A stretch of DNA of 64,000 nucleotides, from positions 1,488,001 to 1,552,000 of the forward strand of contig CAXXFI010000002.1 in assembly GCA_963665155.2 (NCBI GenBank). The letters are read 5' to 3'. This DNA is from UBA1141 sp963665155. Lineage in GTDB: Bacteria; Chloroflexota; Dehalococcoidia; Lucifugimonadales; UBA3495. The notes beneath the pieces were generated by a model. It made no database searches. It was given only the letters and a program-made list of their open reading frames with translations, and was not told the origin of the DNA. A program made the position numbers and the translations under genes. Positions 43,503-52,931 of this stretch are shown one piece after another (within the stretch, counting starts at the first letter, position 1; each line of letters starts with the position of its first letter).

Positions 43503-45545
43503 CTAGTCCGATTCCTCATCCCGAGCCCGCTTGGCATCTTCGATCACCCTCTGCTCGATATTTGCGGGCACCTGTTCGTAGCGATCGAACTCCAACTCGT
43601 ATTCGCCCCTTCCCTGGCTTAACGAACGCAGGTCTTGGGCATAGCGCTGGGTCTCGGCCAGGGGCGCCTCGGCGTCAATGGTTGTTGTATTGTCGTGGGG
43701 ATTCATACCGAGTATGCGTCCCCGTTTCCCGTTGAGGTCGCTCATAACCTCCCCGGTATACGCATCGGGTACCGTGATGCTCATCTTCATTATGGGCTCC
43801 AGGAGAACTGGGCTGGCTTCCGGTATACCCTTCCGTAGCGCTTGGTTACCGGCAATCTCGAAGGACATACCCGAAGAGTCCACATCGTGGAAGCTGCCAT
43901 CGTAAATCACGGCCTTGACATCCACGACCGGGAACCCAGCCAAGACGCCCTCTTCCATGGCCTTGACTACGCCTTTCTCCACCGAGGGAATATATTCTTT
44001 GGGTACCTTCCCTCCCACTACCTCGCTTTTGAACTCAAAGCCTTGGGTCCGGTCCATGGGCTCCAACCTAAGCTTCACATGGCCGTATTGACCGTGGCCG
44101 CCGGATTGCTTCTTGTGCCGATACTCAATCTGAGTAATCTGGGTTATCGTCTCTTTGTAAGCAACTTTCGGCAACCGCACTTTCAGGTCGGCACCGAACT
44201 TGCGCCGTATTTTGTCCATAGCAACGTCAATCTGGGCTTCTCCCAGCCCGGTGATCACCGTTTCGTTGGTATTACCATCCCTGGTCAAACGGAGCGTGGG
44301 GTCTTCCTCAACGATCCGACCCAGAGCAGTGGACATTTTGTCCAAGTCCGATTTAGTCGCCGGACTGACCGCAACAGAGTAGTAGCCCACCGGGAACTTG
44401 ATCGGCTCGAACTCCACGGAGCCTTCCCGGGTGCACAGGGAATCGCCGGTCACCGTCTCCGAAAGCTTGCCGATGGCGCCAATATCTCCGGCAATAACTT
44501 CAGTCACGTTGTCTTGAGACTTGCCTCTGGGCAAGTATAGCTGGCCGATCCTTTCAGCCGTCTCCCGCGCCGGGTTCCACACCTCCGAGTTGCTCTTGAT
44601 GGTGCCTTGGTAGACACGGAACAGAGAAAGCTTGCCCACAAAGGGGTCGGCAGTGGTCTTAAACACGAATGCCGCCAGGGAGGCGTTGGGGTCCGAACTA
44701 ATTTCATTCGGTGTCTTGGCGCTCATTTTCGGCGCCGTTCCATCGGCGGGAGAGGGAAAGAAACTCTGGACCGCATCTAGGAACTCGCCAATGCCGATGC
44801 TCTTCAAAGCGGAGCTGGCCAGGATGGGTACCAGGCTGCCATCCCAGATGGCGGCACGGACACCATTTTCGATCTCGGCCTGCGTTAATTCCTCGCCCTC
44901 AAGATATTTCTCGGTCAGTGCTTCGTCGGCCTCGGCGGCGGCTTCAATTACGCGCTCCCGGGCTGCTTCCAACTCGGTCGCCAAGGAAGCGGGAACATCG
45001 GACGGAGGTCTTAACACGTCTATAACGGTCGTAAAGTCCGCAGCGTCGCCATCTACTAGTTGAAGGGGAATACAATTGTTGCCGAAAGTCCCTTGAATGT
45101 CCGCAACGCACCTGGCAAAGCTGGCGTTTTCCCGGTCCATTTTGTTGACCAAAAACATCCTGGGTATGCCAGCAGCTTTGGCCCAATTCCAGGAACGCTC
45201 CGTGCCCACATCGACTCCAGATTGGGCCGCCACCAAAATTGCCGCACCCTCAACGACTCGCAATGCGCCGGAAATCTCGGCTTGGAAGTCTTCATAACCA
45301 GGGGTGTCCAAGAAGTTGATTTTCTTATTGTCCCACTCGCAAGCAATCAGTGAAGTCTGAACGCTTCCGCCCCTCTTCACTTCTTCAGGCTCGTAATCGG
45401 AAACCGTGTTCCCATCTTCAACGCGGCCCACTCTGGTAGTGGCCTTCACATGGAACAGCGCAGCCTCGCTGAACGAAGTCTTGCCTGCCCCGCTGTGGGA
45501 GAGTAAAGCTACATTTCTAAGGTTTTTAGGATCAGTTGCGGGCAT
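43503..45545 (-). CDS. EF-G-like translation GTPase (FusA2-type)
   Basis: The product is 680 residues with all EF-G domains. The P-loop SHSGAGKT is at 16-23, NKMDRENASF is the G4 motif, and the domain IV text YIPSVEKGVVKAMEEGVLAG and EPIMKMSITVPDAYTGEVMS is clear. In the G3 motif, DTPGY replaces DTPGH, so the catalytic His is Tyr84, as in mycobacterial FusA2-type proteins. RGGSVQTS replaces RGITI in switch I. This marks a paralogue rather than the canonical translocase. Its role is open. An 887-base gap without a gene lies upstream. Confidence 0.88.
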   Translation of the reverse strand: MPATDPKNLRNVALLSHSGAGKTSFSEAALFHVKATTRVGRVEDGNTVSDYEPEEVKRGGSVQTSLIACEWDNKKINFLDTPGYEDFQAEISGALRVVEGAAILVAAQSGVDVGTERSWNWAKAAGIPRMFLVNKMDRENASFARCVADIQGTFGNNCIPLQLVDGDAADFTTVIDVLRPPSDVPASLATELEAARERVIEAAAEADEALTEKYLEGEELTQAEIENGVRAAIWDGSLVPILASSALKSIGIGEFLDAVQSFFPSPADGTAPKMSAKTPNEISSDPNASLAAFVFKTTADPFVGKLSLFRVYQGTIKSNSEVWNPARETAERIGQLYLPRGKSQDNVTEVIAGDIGAIGKLSETVTGDSLCTREGSVEFEPIKFPVGYYSVAVSPATKSDLDKMSTALGRIVEEDPTLRLTRDGNTNETVITGLGEAQIDVAMDKIRRKFGADLKVRLPKVAYKETITQITQIEYRHKKQSGGHGQYGHVKLRLEPMDRTQGFEFKSEVVGGKVPKEYIPSVEKGVVKAMEEGVLAGFPVVDVKAVIYDGSFHDVDSSGMSFEIAGNQALRKGIPEASPVLLEPIMKMSITVPDAYTGEVMSDLNGKRGRILGMNPHDNTTTIDAEAPLAETQRYAQDLRSLSQGRGEYELEFDRYEQVPANIEQRVIEDAKRARDEESD

Positions 45546-45994
45546 CTGGAAACCCCCTTTGGCGTTCTTAGATTGTCCTATCCAGGCAATTGGCCAGGCA
45601 TTTGGCTAGATAACTAGCCTGAGAGACGGCCTAGTAAACGGCTCGGTAATCGGGAACGAAAGTTCAAAAGGATTTAATACCCTGGTATGCTCCTGTTCTC
45701 CTCTGGCTTTAGAGTCTTCGAGGCTCTGATTCACAACCTCGCGTTGCTGCCCATTTTATCGGCTAAAGCCCAAAGTGCGCAACATCTAAATTGCCCATCC
45801 GAATAGATTCAACAGGCCTATTGTATGGAATTAGGCCCAAGCATTCGTCACGCAAGGTATATTCGGCTCAACATGAATGCTAAATTGGCGGAATTGGCAG
45901 CACAGAAGTCCGGATAATTTCCTATCCTGGTTTTCCATTTGGATGACCGGATTTGGATGGCGGTGTAGATGTCGTGGCTAGTTACTGCTAAGCG

Positions 45995-46107
45995 ACTATC
46001 TCAAAACGTGGTTCGAAAGGCTCAGGATGAGCGGAGCGTGTTTGAATTCCGCTCATCCTGAGATTGTCGAAGGATCGCATCTGAGATTTCCGGAGTTTTG
46101 AGATAGT
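45995..46107. repeat. nested palindromic element in large intergenic gap
   Basis: Outer arms ACTATCTCAAAAC (45995-46007) and GTTTTGAGATAGT (46095-46107) are a perfect 13-base inverted repeat. Inside is a 15-bp stem, CTCAGGATGAGCGGA (46021-46035) with TCCGCTCATCCTGAG (46048-46062), flanked by GTTCGA and TCGAA. A direct repeat, ATAGTTTCTAAGTC, follows at 46103 and 46120. The gap 45546-46431 holds no other feature. Confidence 0.85.
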
Positions 46108-46782
46108 TTCTAAGTCCCATAGTTTCTAAGTCGGGAAAGAACCGATTGCGCTGGGCTCAGACTTCGGACCGAAGCCGGGCAGAACTCCTGGATTGAGCGA
46201 CCCACGGTCTGGCAAATTCCCGAGCGAATCCGGAACAGCCTCCATTGGACCGTCGGCGAACCGTCCGCCAGAGCCGGTTTCGATTGACAGAGCCTACCCG
46301 GTGGCTATAATAGGCGGATATCCGTGCAGGCGACCGTCTCGAACCGCGACAATTGGACTGAAACGTCCCCCTCGAACAGCCAAAGACCAGCGGCGAGCAC
46401 ATTATTCCGACAGCCGGTCAGGAGTTATTCTATGCCCAAGAAAGAAATCATAACCAACCCAGACCTTCCCGCCGGAACAGCCCCACTATCCCACGCAACC
46501 CGGTTCGGGCACCTAGTGTTTGTCCAAGGTTGCACAGGACGACATCCCTCCACCAACGCAGTGGGGGCAGACATCAAAGAGCAGACCCGGTTCACTCTGG
46601 ATCGGATCAAAATGATCCTGGAAGGGGCCGGAACTTCCCTGGACAATGTCATGACCAATACCTGCTATGTCACCAAGAGGGAAGACCTGCCAGGGTTCAA
46701 CGAAGTCTACGCAGAATACTTCAAAACCGACCGTCCGGCCCGTACCACCGTAATCGTGAACTTTGGCGCGGAAGACAACCTT

Positions 46783-48764
46783 GATTCCCTCGTAAAAACC
46801 CCTCGTCCTCCGGGGGCAATAGGAGGATAATGTGGGGAAAGGGCGTTGGGGCAGCGCCTGGCCGAGGGAGGGGAGGATGTTCCGAATACGAGACCCGCAA
46901 GAGAGCCTCTGGCAGTCCCAGTTCCTGGTGACGCCGAAGAAGGCTAAGCGTCTGGAGAGAAGTTGGGCCGAGGTTTTCCGAAACGAGGCGCTCCCCCTGA
47001 TTGACGAGGAGCGCTTTGCTCCCATGTACTGCGTGGACAACGGCCGTCCCAACCGGGCGGTGCAGACCGTCCTCGGGGTCCACCTCCTCAAAGAGATGTT
47101 CAACCTCACCGACGATGAAGCTCTGGAACAACTAGAGTTCAACCTGCTCTGGCACCACGCCCTGCGGCTGGACATCGAGGAGACCCACCTGCCCCAGAAG
47201 ACCCTCCACAACTTCCGAGTTCGCCTGATGCAGCACGACGGTGGCCGGCTGGCTTTCCAGGAGACCACGGACCGGATCATCCAGGCGCTGGGCATACGCA
47301 CCGGAAAGCAACGGCTGGACTCCACCCACATCATGAGCAACATCGCCACACTCACCCGGCTGGGCCTGTTCTGTGAGACGATGCGGTTGTTCCTGCGGGC
47401 CTTGCGCTGGGAGCACCCAGAGCTTCGCCCTGGGGTTCCGGAGGGCCTCCTAGGGCGCTATTTGAAGGAAGAAGACGAGGCGACCCACTACGAGGACGCC
47501 CGCACGGGGGAGGGTCGGCGACGCCTTTCGGTCTGTGCCCGGGACCTCTACCGGCTGGTGGACCGGTTCCATGGCACGACTGCTGCCCAGCTGGAGGAGT
47601 ACCGGCTGCTGGAGCGGCTGCTGCGGGAGCAGTGCCATGTGGGCAAACACCGGGACGGGCGCCCCAGGGACGATGACGACAATGCTGGGGAATGCAAGGT
47701 GCCCGTGGCCTTGAAGGACCCGAAGCAGGTGTCCGCCGACTCGCTGCAATCGCCCCACGACCCGGATGTGACCTACAGCGGCCACAAGGGGAAGGGGTAC
47801 GAGGTGCAGGTGGCGGAGACCTGCCACGAGGAGAACGCCACCCAGCTCATCACCCACGTGGAGGTGACCCCCTCGAGTGGGAGCGACACCGACGTGAGCG
47901 TGCCGGTCGTTGACGGGCTCGCGGAGCGGAAGGTCCGACCGGACGAGCTCTTCGCCGACACGGCGTATGGGTCGGGCCGCAATGCCTTCGAAGCCTCGCG
48001 CCGGGGAACGGAACTGGTGAGCCCGGTGGCGGGGTCGGCGCCGGGGAACTCGCGCGAAGGAGAGGGTGACGGACCACCGCCGCTCACCGCCGCGGACTTT
48101 CAGATCGACGTCACAGGGGAGCAGGCCACGGTGTGCCCCGCCGGCCACCCGTCCATCGAGGAGCACGAGTTGGAGGATGCGCCGGAGCGGGTAGAGGTCC
48201 ACTTTGCCAGGACAACATGCGAGCCCTGCCCCTTGCGGTCCCGTTGCCCAGTGAAGCTGGACCGGCGTGCGGGGGCCTACGTCCTCAAGGCGGACCTGGT
48301 GAAGGTGAACATCGAGCGGCGCCGGAGGGCCGAGGCCACCGAGGAGTGGCGCAAGCGGTATGCCATAAGGGCCGGGATCGAGGGAACGAACTCCGAGCTG
48401 AAGCGCGCCCACGGGCTTGGGCGCTTGCGGGTGCGAGGGGGCCGTCGGGTGCGGCTTGCCGTCTACCTGAAGGCGTTGGCGTGCAACTTCAAGCGGATGG
48501 TCCATGCACGCCTGGTGGAGATGGAGAACACGGCTCAGCGGGCGGTCGGGACGGTACCTGCGGTCACGGCCGCATGAGGGCGCCGCTCCACAGCTTCCAC
48601 CGGGTGCCCTGAGCCACGGAAGGGGTAGCGCAACGGGATCACGCTTGTCCTGAGCGCGGCAGATGGTGCGGTGAGGCCAGCAGCCGGCATCCCGTGGCCT
48701 CCTCCCTTCCAGGCCCCTTCGCACGCCAGGGTTCATCTCAAACAGGCCTTTTTGCGAGGGAATC
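46783..48764 (+). mobile_element. GC-rich insertion sequence (IS1182-like DDE type), 1982 bp
   Basis: The ends are inverted repeats GATTCCCTCGTAAAAA and, reversed, GATTCCCTCGCAAAAA (15 of 16). AACCTT is duplicated at 46777-46782 and 48765-48770. One transposase gene fills most of it, with about 190 noncoding bases at the right end. It is visibly richer in G and C than the host genes. It splits ridA. Confidence 0.92.
46832..48577 (+). CDS. IS transposase (DUF772 plus DDE domain)
   Basis: The product is 581 residues from the GTG at 46832, which has GGAGG a few bases ahead; an alternative ATG is at 46877. The N-terminal domain reads PNRAVQTVLGVHLLKEMFNL and LLWHHALRLDIEE. The presumed catalytic acids lie in RLDSTHIMSNIATLTR, LFADTAYGSGRNAFE and GIEGTNSELKRAHGLGR. 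A cysteine cluster (CEPCPLRSRCP) precedes the last one. It is intact. The long open frame on the opposite strand is a GC-skew artefact. Confidence 0.92.
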   Translation: MGKGRWGSAWPREGRMFRIRDPQESLWQSQFLVTPKKAKRLERSWAEVFRNEALPLIDEERFAPMYCVDNGRPNRAVQTVLGVHLLKEMFNLTDDEALEQLEFNLLWHHALRLDIEETHLPQKTLHNFRVRLMQHDGGRLAFQETTDRIIQALGIRTGKQRLDSTHIMSNIATLTRLGLFCETMRLFLRALRWEHPELRPGVPEGLLGRYLKEEDEATHYEDARTGEGRRRLSVCARDLYRLVDRFHGTTAAQLEEYRLLERLLREQCHVGKHRDGRPRDDDDNAGECKVPVALKDPKQVSADSLQSPHDPDVTYSGHKGKGYEVQVAETCHEENATQLITHVEVTPSSGSDTDVSVPVVDGLAERKVRPDELFADTAYGSGRNAFEASRRGTELVSPVAGSAPGNSREGEGDGPPPLTAADFQIDVTGEQATVCPAGHPSIEEHELEDAPERVEVHFARTTCEPCPLRSRCPVKLDRRAGAYVLKADLVKVNIERRRRAEATEEWRKRYAIRAGIEGTNSELKRAHGLGRLRVRGGRRVRLAVYLKALACNFKRMVHARLVEMENTAQRAVGTVPAVTAA

Positions 48765-48850
48765 AACCTTGTGGAAATCACTACCACCGCTTGTATGCCG
48801 GATTAAGTAATACTGCCTTGGCCCTAGCCTTTTCAGCCCTTTAGGAGTAA

Positions 48851-49093
48851 GTGACTGCTTTGTCGGCCAAAGCGTTTATATTAATAGAAGCTAAAGTGGG
48901 CGGGGTACAGCAAGTCGTGTGGTCCCTAAGGGCGCTGACTGGTGTTACCTCCGCGGACATGATCACCGGCAGCTACGACGTGATCGCCTTGGTCGAAGCG
49001 GCGGATATGGGCGCCATGGTCGAAATTGTTACCGGACAAGTCCAGGGCATCAACGGCGTCCTAAGGACCATCACCTGCGTGGCTGCCGGATAG
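48851..49093 (+). CDS. stand-alone Lrp/AsnC ligand-binding (RAM) domain protein
   Basis: The product is 80 residues: AKAFILIEAKVGGVQQVVWS, then VTSADMITGSYDVIALVEA and GVLRTITCVAAG. This is the alpha/beta RAM domain of Lrp/AsnC regulators without the HTH. Such single-domain proteins form ring oligomers and bind amino acids; they may modulate partner regulators. GGAGTAA precedes the GTG start. Confidence 0.88.
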   Translation: MTALSAKAFILIEAKVGGVQQVVWSLRALTGVTSADMITGSYDVIALVEAADMGAMVEIVTGQVQGINGVLRTITCVAAG

Positions 49094-49147
49094 CCGATAT
49101 CTTCGATTAATCTACTTGAGTCTGAACCTAACAACCGGTGACCGAAA

Positions 49148-49438
49148 CTAACACGAGCCAACTTTCTTGTAGACTATGTGGGACCGGTTGGTTGCGTGCG
49201 GGCGTATCTTGCTAGCCCAATCGCCTTTTTCCGACTCGGCGATCCAGCCATCGCTCTGCGGCACGTCCGGAGAGTCAATTTCGTACAGGGCGGCATAGCG
49301 GGCCACGCCTTCCACGTTGGCCGATTCCGACCGGTAGCGAGTGCAGCCATGCACGCCGGGGGCCTTGATTATGTTGGGCACGTGCTCCGTGTCGTAGATC
49401 CGGTTGAACTCCCCTTCCAACTCGCTGGGTATGTCCAT
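49148..49438 (-). CDS. EthD-like dimeric alpha/beta-barrel protein
   Basis: The product is 96 residues: DIPSELEGEFNRIYDTEHVP, PGVHGCTRYR, ARYAALYEIDSPDVPQSDGW and RPHATNRSHIVYKKV. The NRIYDTEHVP and LYEIDSP words are typical of small ferredoxin-like barrel proteins seen near catabolic genes. Homologues often begin a few residues earlier, and GAGGAGGGA lies about 20 bases upstream, so the exact start is uncertain. Function unknown. Confidence 0.7.
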   Translation of the reverse strand: MDIPSELEGEFNRIYDTEHVPNIIKAPGVHGCTRYRSESANVEGVARYAALYEIDSPDVPQSDGWIAESEKGDWASKIRPHATNRSHIVYKKVGSC

Positions 49439-49525
49439 CCCGCCATTTAGCTAATCCCTCCTCGAGCAAATACCTTGAGTCAGTCTCTAAATTAACTCTT
49501 TTTATTATTTTTGGAATAAAGAGGA

Positions 49526-49723
49526 TTAGGAATCCTTTTTCTTATCTTCTTCTTTGCTATGAGATTTTGTCATCATATCCCTCATTGGCTTATGTGCTTC
49601 GTCAGTAGAGTTCATAAAGTGCATACTACTTTGCTTCGCTATATCCATTGCTGTCTCACCCTCAAATTCCTCATCGCATCCACCCTCACCATTCATTATT
49701 TCTGTACATGTAAATTTTTTCAT
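49526..49723 (-). CDS. DUF1059-like small protein, AT-rich
   Basis: From the ATG at 49723 the product is 65 residues: MKKFTCTEIMNGEGGCDEEF, then EGETAMDIAKQSSMHFMNST and a Lys/Glu-rich tail. The CxE...GGCD...EGET pattern with a later His matches DUF1059. AGGGGAGGT precedes the start. The 49450-49760 stretch is distinctly AT-rich, with T and A runs unlike the GC-rich neighbours, which suggests recent transfer, perhaps from a marine archaeon (inference). Confidence 0.75.
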   Translation of the reverse strand: MKKFTCTEIMNGEGGCDEEFEGETAMDIAKQSSMHFMNSTDEAHKPMRDMMTKSHSKEEDKKKDS

Positions 49724-49960
49724 TTTACCTCCCCTAAGATGCGGGCAATGGCGTTGCGGCACGGTTACCCTGGGGAACAAGGCCTGCGCAACATTGACCG
49801 TAGGTTGGCAATGAGGCTACAATTGCACCTTCAGCGACCGGTAGTGAGCCGCTCCCTCAGCGACTCCCTCTTCTTTCGAGAAGGACCGGCCGCTCCTTTT
49901 TTGCCCATTTATACTTAGCGCTCTCTGGTTAGAGGTTCCACGTAGGCTAAGCCTAGACGC

Positions 49961-50509
49961 CTAATATGTGAGCGCCGACTTGGTGCCTTCAGGCAATTCC
50001 ACTTCCAACGCCTGCAGGCAATGGGCCAATGTGTGGTAATAACCCGAAACTATAAGCACATCAACCACGCCTGCGTCGCCAACTTGAGCCCGAACCGCTT
50101 CGAAAGTTGTGTCGGATATCCGGTGGTGGCGCAGCAACTCCAAAACAAACTGGACTACGCTGGCGTCATCCCCATCCAGTCCCACCGGAGCGCGCCGTTC
50201 TTGGATGGCGTCGATGATTTCCTGGGTTAACCCGGCGTCTTTCGCTGCCGGTTGATTCACCGTCCACACGTAATGACCATTGGCCTCTCTGGCGGCGGTC
50301 AATACTGCCAGGGCTTTGATTCTTGGGGGCAGCGGAGTCTCGTACCGGGCATATCCTCCCATCACAGCGAAATTGCCCGCAGCCTGAGGGTTGTTAAGCA
50401 ATGCGGCGTAGTTACGAGCCACACCCCCTCTGCTGGACTCGATCTCGTCCCAGACCTTCTGGCCTTCCGGTGTCATGCTTTCCCGGGTGGTAAAGGGTAC
50501 TCTAGCCAT
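49961..50509 (-). CDS. carboxymuconolactone decarboxylase (CMD) family protein
   Basis: The product is 182 residues. The CMD helix bundle shows ETPLPPRIKALAVLTAAREA, GHYVWTVNQPAAKDAGLTQE and VVDVLIVSGYYHTLAHCLQA. The CxxC redox pair of AhpD-type members is missing at the expected place (ANGHYVW), so a disulfide peroxidase role is unlikely. It lies 148 bases downstream of the molybdenum hydroxylase gene on the same strand, just upstream of a possible shared catabolic set. Substrate unknown. Confidence 0.88.
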   Translation of the reverse strand: MARVPFTTRESMTPEGQKVWDEIESSRGGVARNYAALLNNPQAAGNFAVMGGYARYETPLPPRIKALAVLTAAREANGHYVWTVNQPAAKDAGLTQEIIDAIQERRAPVGLDGDDASVVQFVLELLRHHRISDTTFEAVRAQVGDAGVVDVLIVSGYYHTLAHCLQALEVELPEGTKSALTY

Positions 50510-50657
50510 GCCTGTCCCTCCGACTATGTTCTAATTTGTTGTGCTCTGATTTGCAATTCGGGTTTGTTGTTAATGATCTGCCTATAGTAAAAATGTGGCC
50601 AGGTCGTCCTAACAGGAAACCTGGCCACACATTAGTCCCAATTTCTAGCCCCAAGTC

Positions 50658-52931
50658 CTAGCTTTTTGGTTTGCCGTCTTTCTCCCACAAAGCATCTAGG
50701 ACAGCGCCAGGCGACATGGGAAGGTTCTGCATCCGCGTCCCGGTGGCTCTGGCTATGGCGTTGGCTATAGCTGCCATGGGAGGCACTATTGGCACTTCAC
50801 CTACTCCTCGCACGCCAAAGGGATGGCCCGGATTTGCCACCTCAACTATGATGGTGTTTATCATCGGCAGGTCCAGCGAGGTGGGCATGCGGTAATCCAA
50901 AAAGCTGGAGTTTTCCATCTGGCCATCTCGACCATAGTAGTATTCCTCGTTCAGCGCCCAGCCGATACCCTGCACTACTCCGCCTTGCATCTGGCCTTCC
51001 ACATAGCTTGGGTGGACTGCTTTGCCAGCGTCCTGCACGATGGTGAAGTTCAGGATGGTCACCTTGCCCGTCTCCGGGTCCACTTCCACATCCGCAATTT
51101 GAGTGCTGTATGCTGCGCCCACACCTTGGGGGTTGACGCTGACAGCACCGGAAATCGGCCCGCCGCTACCGTTCAATTGTCCGGCAAGCTCTTTGAAGGT
51201 CATCTTCAAGTCCGGGTCCGACTTATGCTGGAAAACACCCTCTTCCAACTCAAGGTCATCCTTGTTAGTGTCCCAGATTGCCGCCGCCCGGTCCAACATC
51301 TTGGCCTTGATCTCTTGGGCGCACTCGTAGGCGGCCCAACCTGTGGCGAAGGTGGTGCGGCTACCGCCGGTAATGTTGGTAAACCCGACAGAATCCGTAT
51401 CAGCCACGGTTGGATGAACATCCTCTGCCGGAATGCCTAAAACCTCTGCCGCATGCATCGCTATCGATGCCCTGGTCCCGCCAATGTCGGTCGAGCCTTC
51501 GACCAAGCTGATTGTGCCGTCGGCGTTTACCGCTATGGAAACACTGGACTGCAAGCCCACGTTGAACCAGAATCCCGAGGCGACTCCCCTACCACGCCAT
51601 GGACCGTCTAACGTCGACTTGGCTTGGTCCGAGTCTTTGGCTGCTTCCAGACACTCGACGTTTCCTACGCGTGGGGATATCGGACCATCCACCCGGCGGC
51701 TTCCCTCCTTGGAGGCGTTGAGCAGCCGGAACTCTATCGGGTCGATATCCAGTTTCTGGCAAATTTCGTCAACAACCTGCTCACCGGCAAATGCAGCCGA
51801 TGGCGCAGCGGGCGCCCGGTATGCGGCAGTCTTAGGCTTGTTTACGACTACGTCAAAACCGTCAACTTTCACGTTTTCAATGTCGTAGGGTGCGAATATG
51901 CACATCGCCCCGGCACCCACCAGAGCCCCGGGATAACCACCGGCCTCATAGGCCAAATAGCCTTCTGCGGCGGTAATTTTGCCATCTTTTGTGGCGCCCA
52001 TCTTGACCTTGATGTAGGTCCCGGAAGTCGGGCCGGTGCTCTCGAATGTCTCCGCACGGCTCATTACCATTTTTACGGTTTGGCCCGTCTTCTTGGAAAG
52101 CAAGGCAGCCAATGGCTCTAGGTAGATGGGAATTTTTCCGCCGAACCCGCCACCGATCTCCATGGGAATCACTTTGATCTTTGATACGGGTATGTCCAGA
52201 ACCGGGGCCAGTGCGTCCCTGGCGGCGAAAGCCCCCTGAGTGCTGCACCAGACCGTCAGATTCCCGTCCCGGTTCCACATGGCTGCGCCGTTTTGGGGCT
52301 CGATGTAGCCTTGGTGCACCATGGCCGTCGTGAACTCCCGCTCCACCACCACATCGGCTTCGGCAAAACCCTTTTCCGTGTCTCCCAGTTCGTGTCTCAG
52401 ATGGACGGCAATGTTGCTCTTTTTGTCGGTCCGTTCGCCCAGTTCTTGGGTGGTTTGGTCTTCGTGCAGCAGAGGCGAGCCGTCCTTCATTGCCTCCCGC
52501 ACATCCATCACTGGAGTAAGCACTTCATATTCAACGGAGATGAGGGCCAATGCTTCTTCCGCCACATGCTGGTTTATCGCCGCTACGGCAGCAACAGGGT
52601 GGCCTTTGTAGAGCACTTTGGTCCGGGCCATAATATTGTCGCTGGCGAACTGAGCGCCCCTGCCCGGATTCTCCATAAAGTTCACGGGCATATCCTGCCC
52701 GGTTAGTACCGCCCTGACGCCGGGATGGGCCTCGGCTTTGCTTAAATCTATCGACTTGATGCGGGCGTGGGCGTGGGGGCTCCGGAGCACTTTGCCGTGC
52801 AACAGTCCCGCCGCCTGGAAGTCCGCGCCGTACTTGGCCCGTCCGGTAACCTTGTCCTCACCGTCGTGACGGATGGGACGGGTGCCGACTACCTTGAATT
52901 CCGTGTTGGAAAGAACGATGTTCGACGCCAT
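50658..52931 (-). CDS. xanthine dehydrogenase family molybdopterin-binding subunit
   Basis: The product is 757 residues, the length of the large subunit. The a/b hammerhead domain (RHDGEDKVTGRAKYGADF) is followed by the Moco-binding region with EIGGGFGGKIPIYLEPLAA, GSTDIGGTRASIAMHAAEVL and VNPQGVGAAYSTQ. The catalytic Glu region is GVRGVGEVPIVPPMAAIANA. Neither the FAD subunit nor the 2Fe-2S subunit is adjacent, so partners must be elsewhere. The family hydroxylates heterocycles, aldehydes or CO-like substrates. Confidence 0.95.
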   Translation of the reverse strand: MASNIVLSNTEFKVVGTRPIRHDGEDKVTGRAKYGADFQAAGLLHGKVLRSPHAHARIKSIDLSKAEAHPGVRAVLTGQDMPVNFMENPGRGAQFASDNIMARTKVLYKGHPVAAVAAINQHVAEEALALISVEYEVLTPVMDVREAMKDGSPLLHEDQTTQELGERTDKKSNIAVHLRHELGDTEKGFAEADVVVEREFTTAMVHQGYIEPQNGAAMWNRDGNLTVWCSTQGAFAARDALAPVLDIPVSKIKVIPMEIGGGFGGKIPIYLEPLAALLSKKTGQTVKMVMSRAETFESTGPTSGTYIKVKMGATKDGKITAAEGYLAYEAGGYPGALVGAGAMCIFAPYDIENVKVDGFDVVVNKPKTAAYRAPAAPSAAFAGEQVVDEICQKLDIDPIEFRLLNASKEGSRRVDGPISPRVGNVECLEAAKDSDQAKSTLDGPWRGRGVASGFWFNVGLQSSVSIAVNADGTISLVEGSTDIGGTRASIAMHAAEVLGIPAEDVHPTVADTDSVGFTNITGGSRTTFATGWAAYECAQEIKAKMLDRAAAIWDTNKDDLELEEGVFQHKSDPDLKMTFKELAGQLNGSGGPISGAVSVNPQGVGAAYSTQIADVEVDPETGKVTILNFTIVQDAGKAVHPSYVEGQMQGGVVQGIGWALNEEYYYGRDGQMENSSFLDYRMPTSLDLPMINTIIVEVANPGHPFGVRGVGEVPIVPPMAAIANAIARATGTRMQNLPMSPGAVLDALWEKDGKPKS

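Larger units (their letters stand above)
46432..48806 (+). pseudogene. ridA: RidA family protein, interrupted by an insertion sequence
   Basis: The frame from ATG 46432 gives 117 RidA residues (LPAGTAPLSHATRFGHLVFV, FTLDRIKMILEGAGTSLDNV, PARTTVIVNFGAEDNL), then enters the IS at 46783. After the IS the frame resumes at 48771 with VEITTTACMPD and a stop at 48806. Removing the IS and one AACCTT copy gives a normal 128-residue protein. RidA proteins hydrolyse reactive enamines and imines. The Arg of the active site (PARTTV) is kept. As it stands the gene makes a protein lacking the last 11 residues and ending in about 16 IS-coded ones. Confidence 0.9.

Noticed and set aside
47450..48787. 445-codon minus-strand frame across the GC-rich IS
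   Set aside because: Opposite strand of an intact DDE transposase; Pro/Arg/Gly-rich text caused by high GC.
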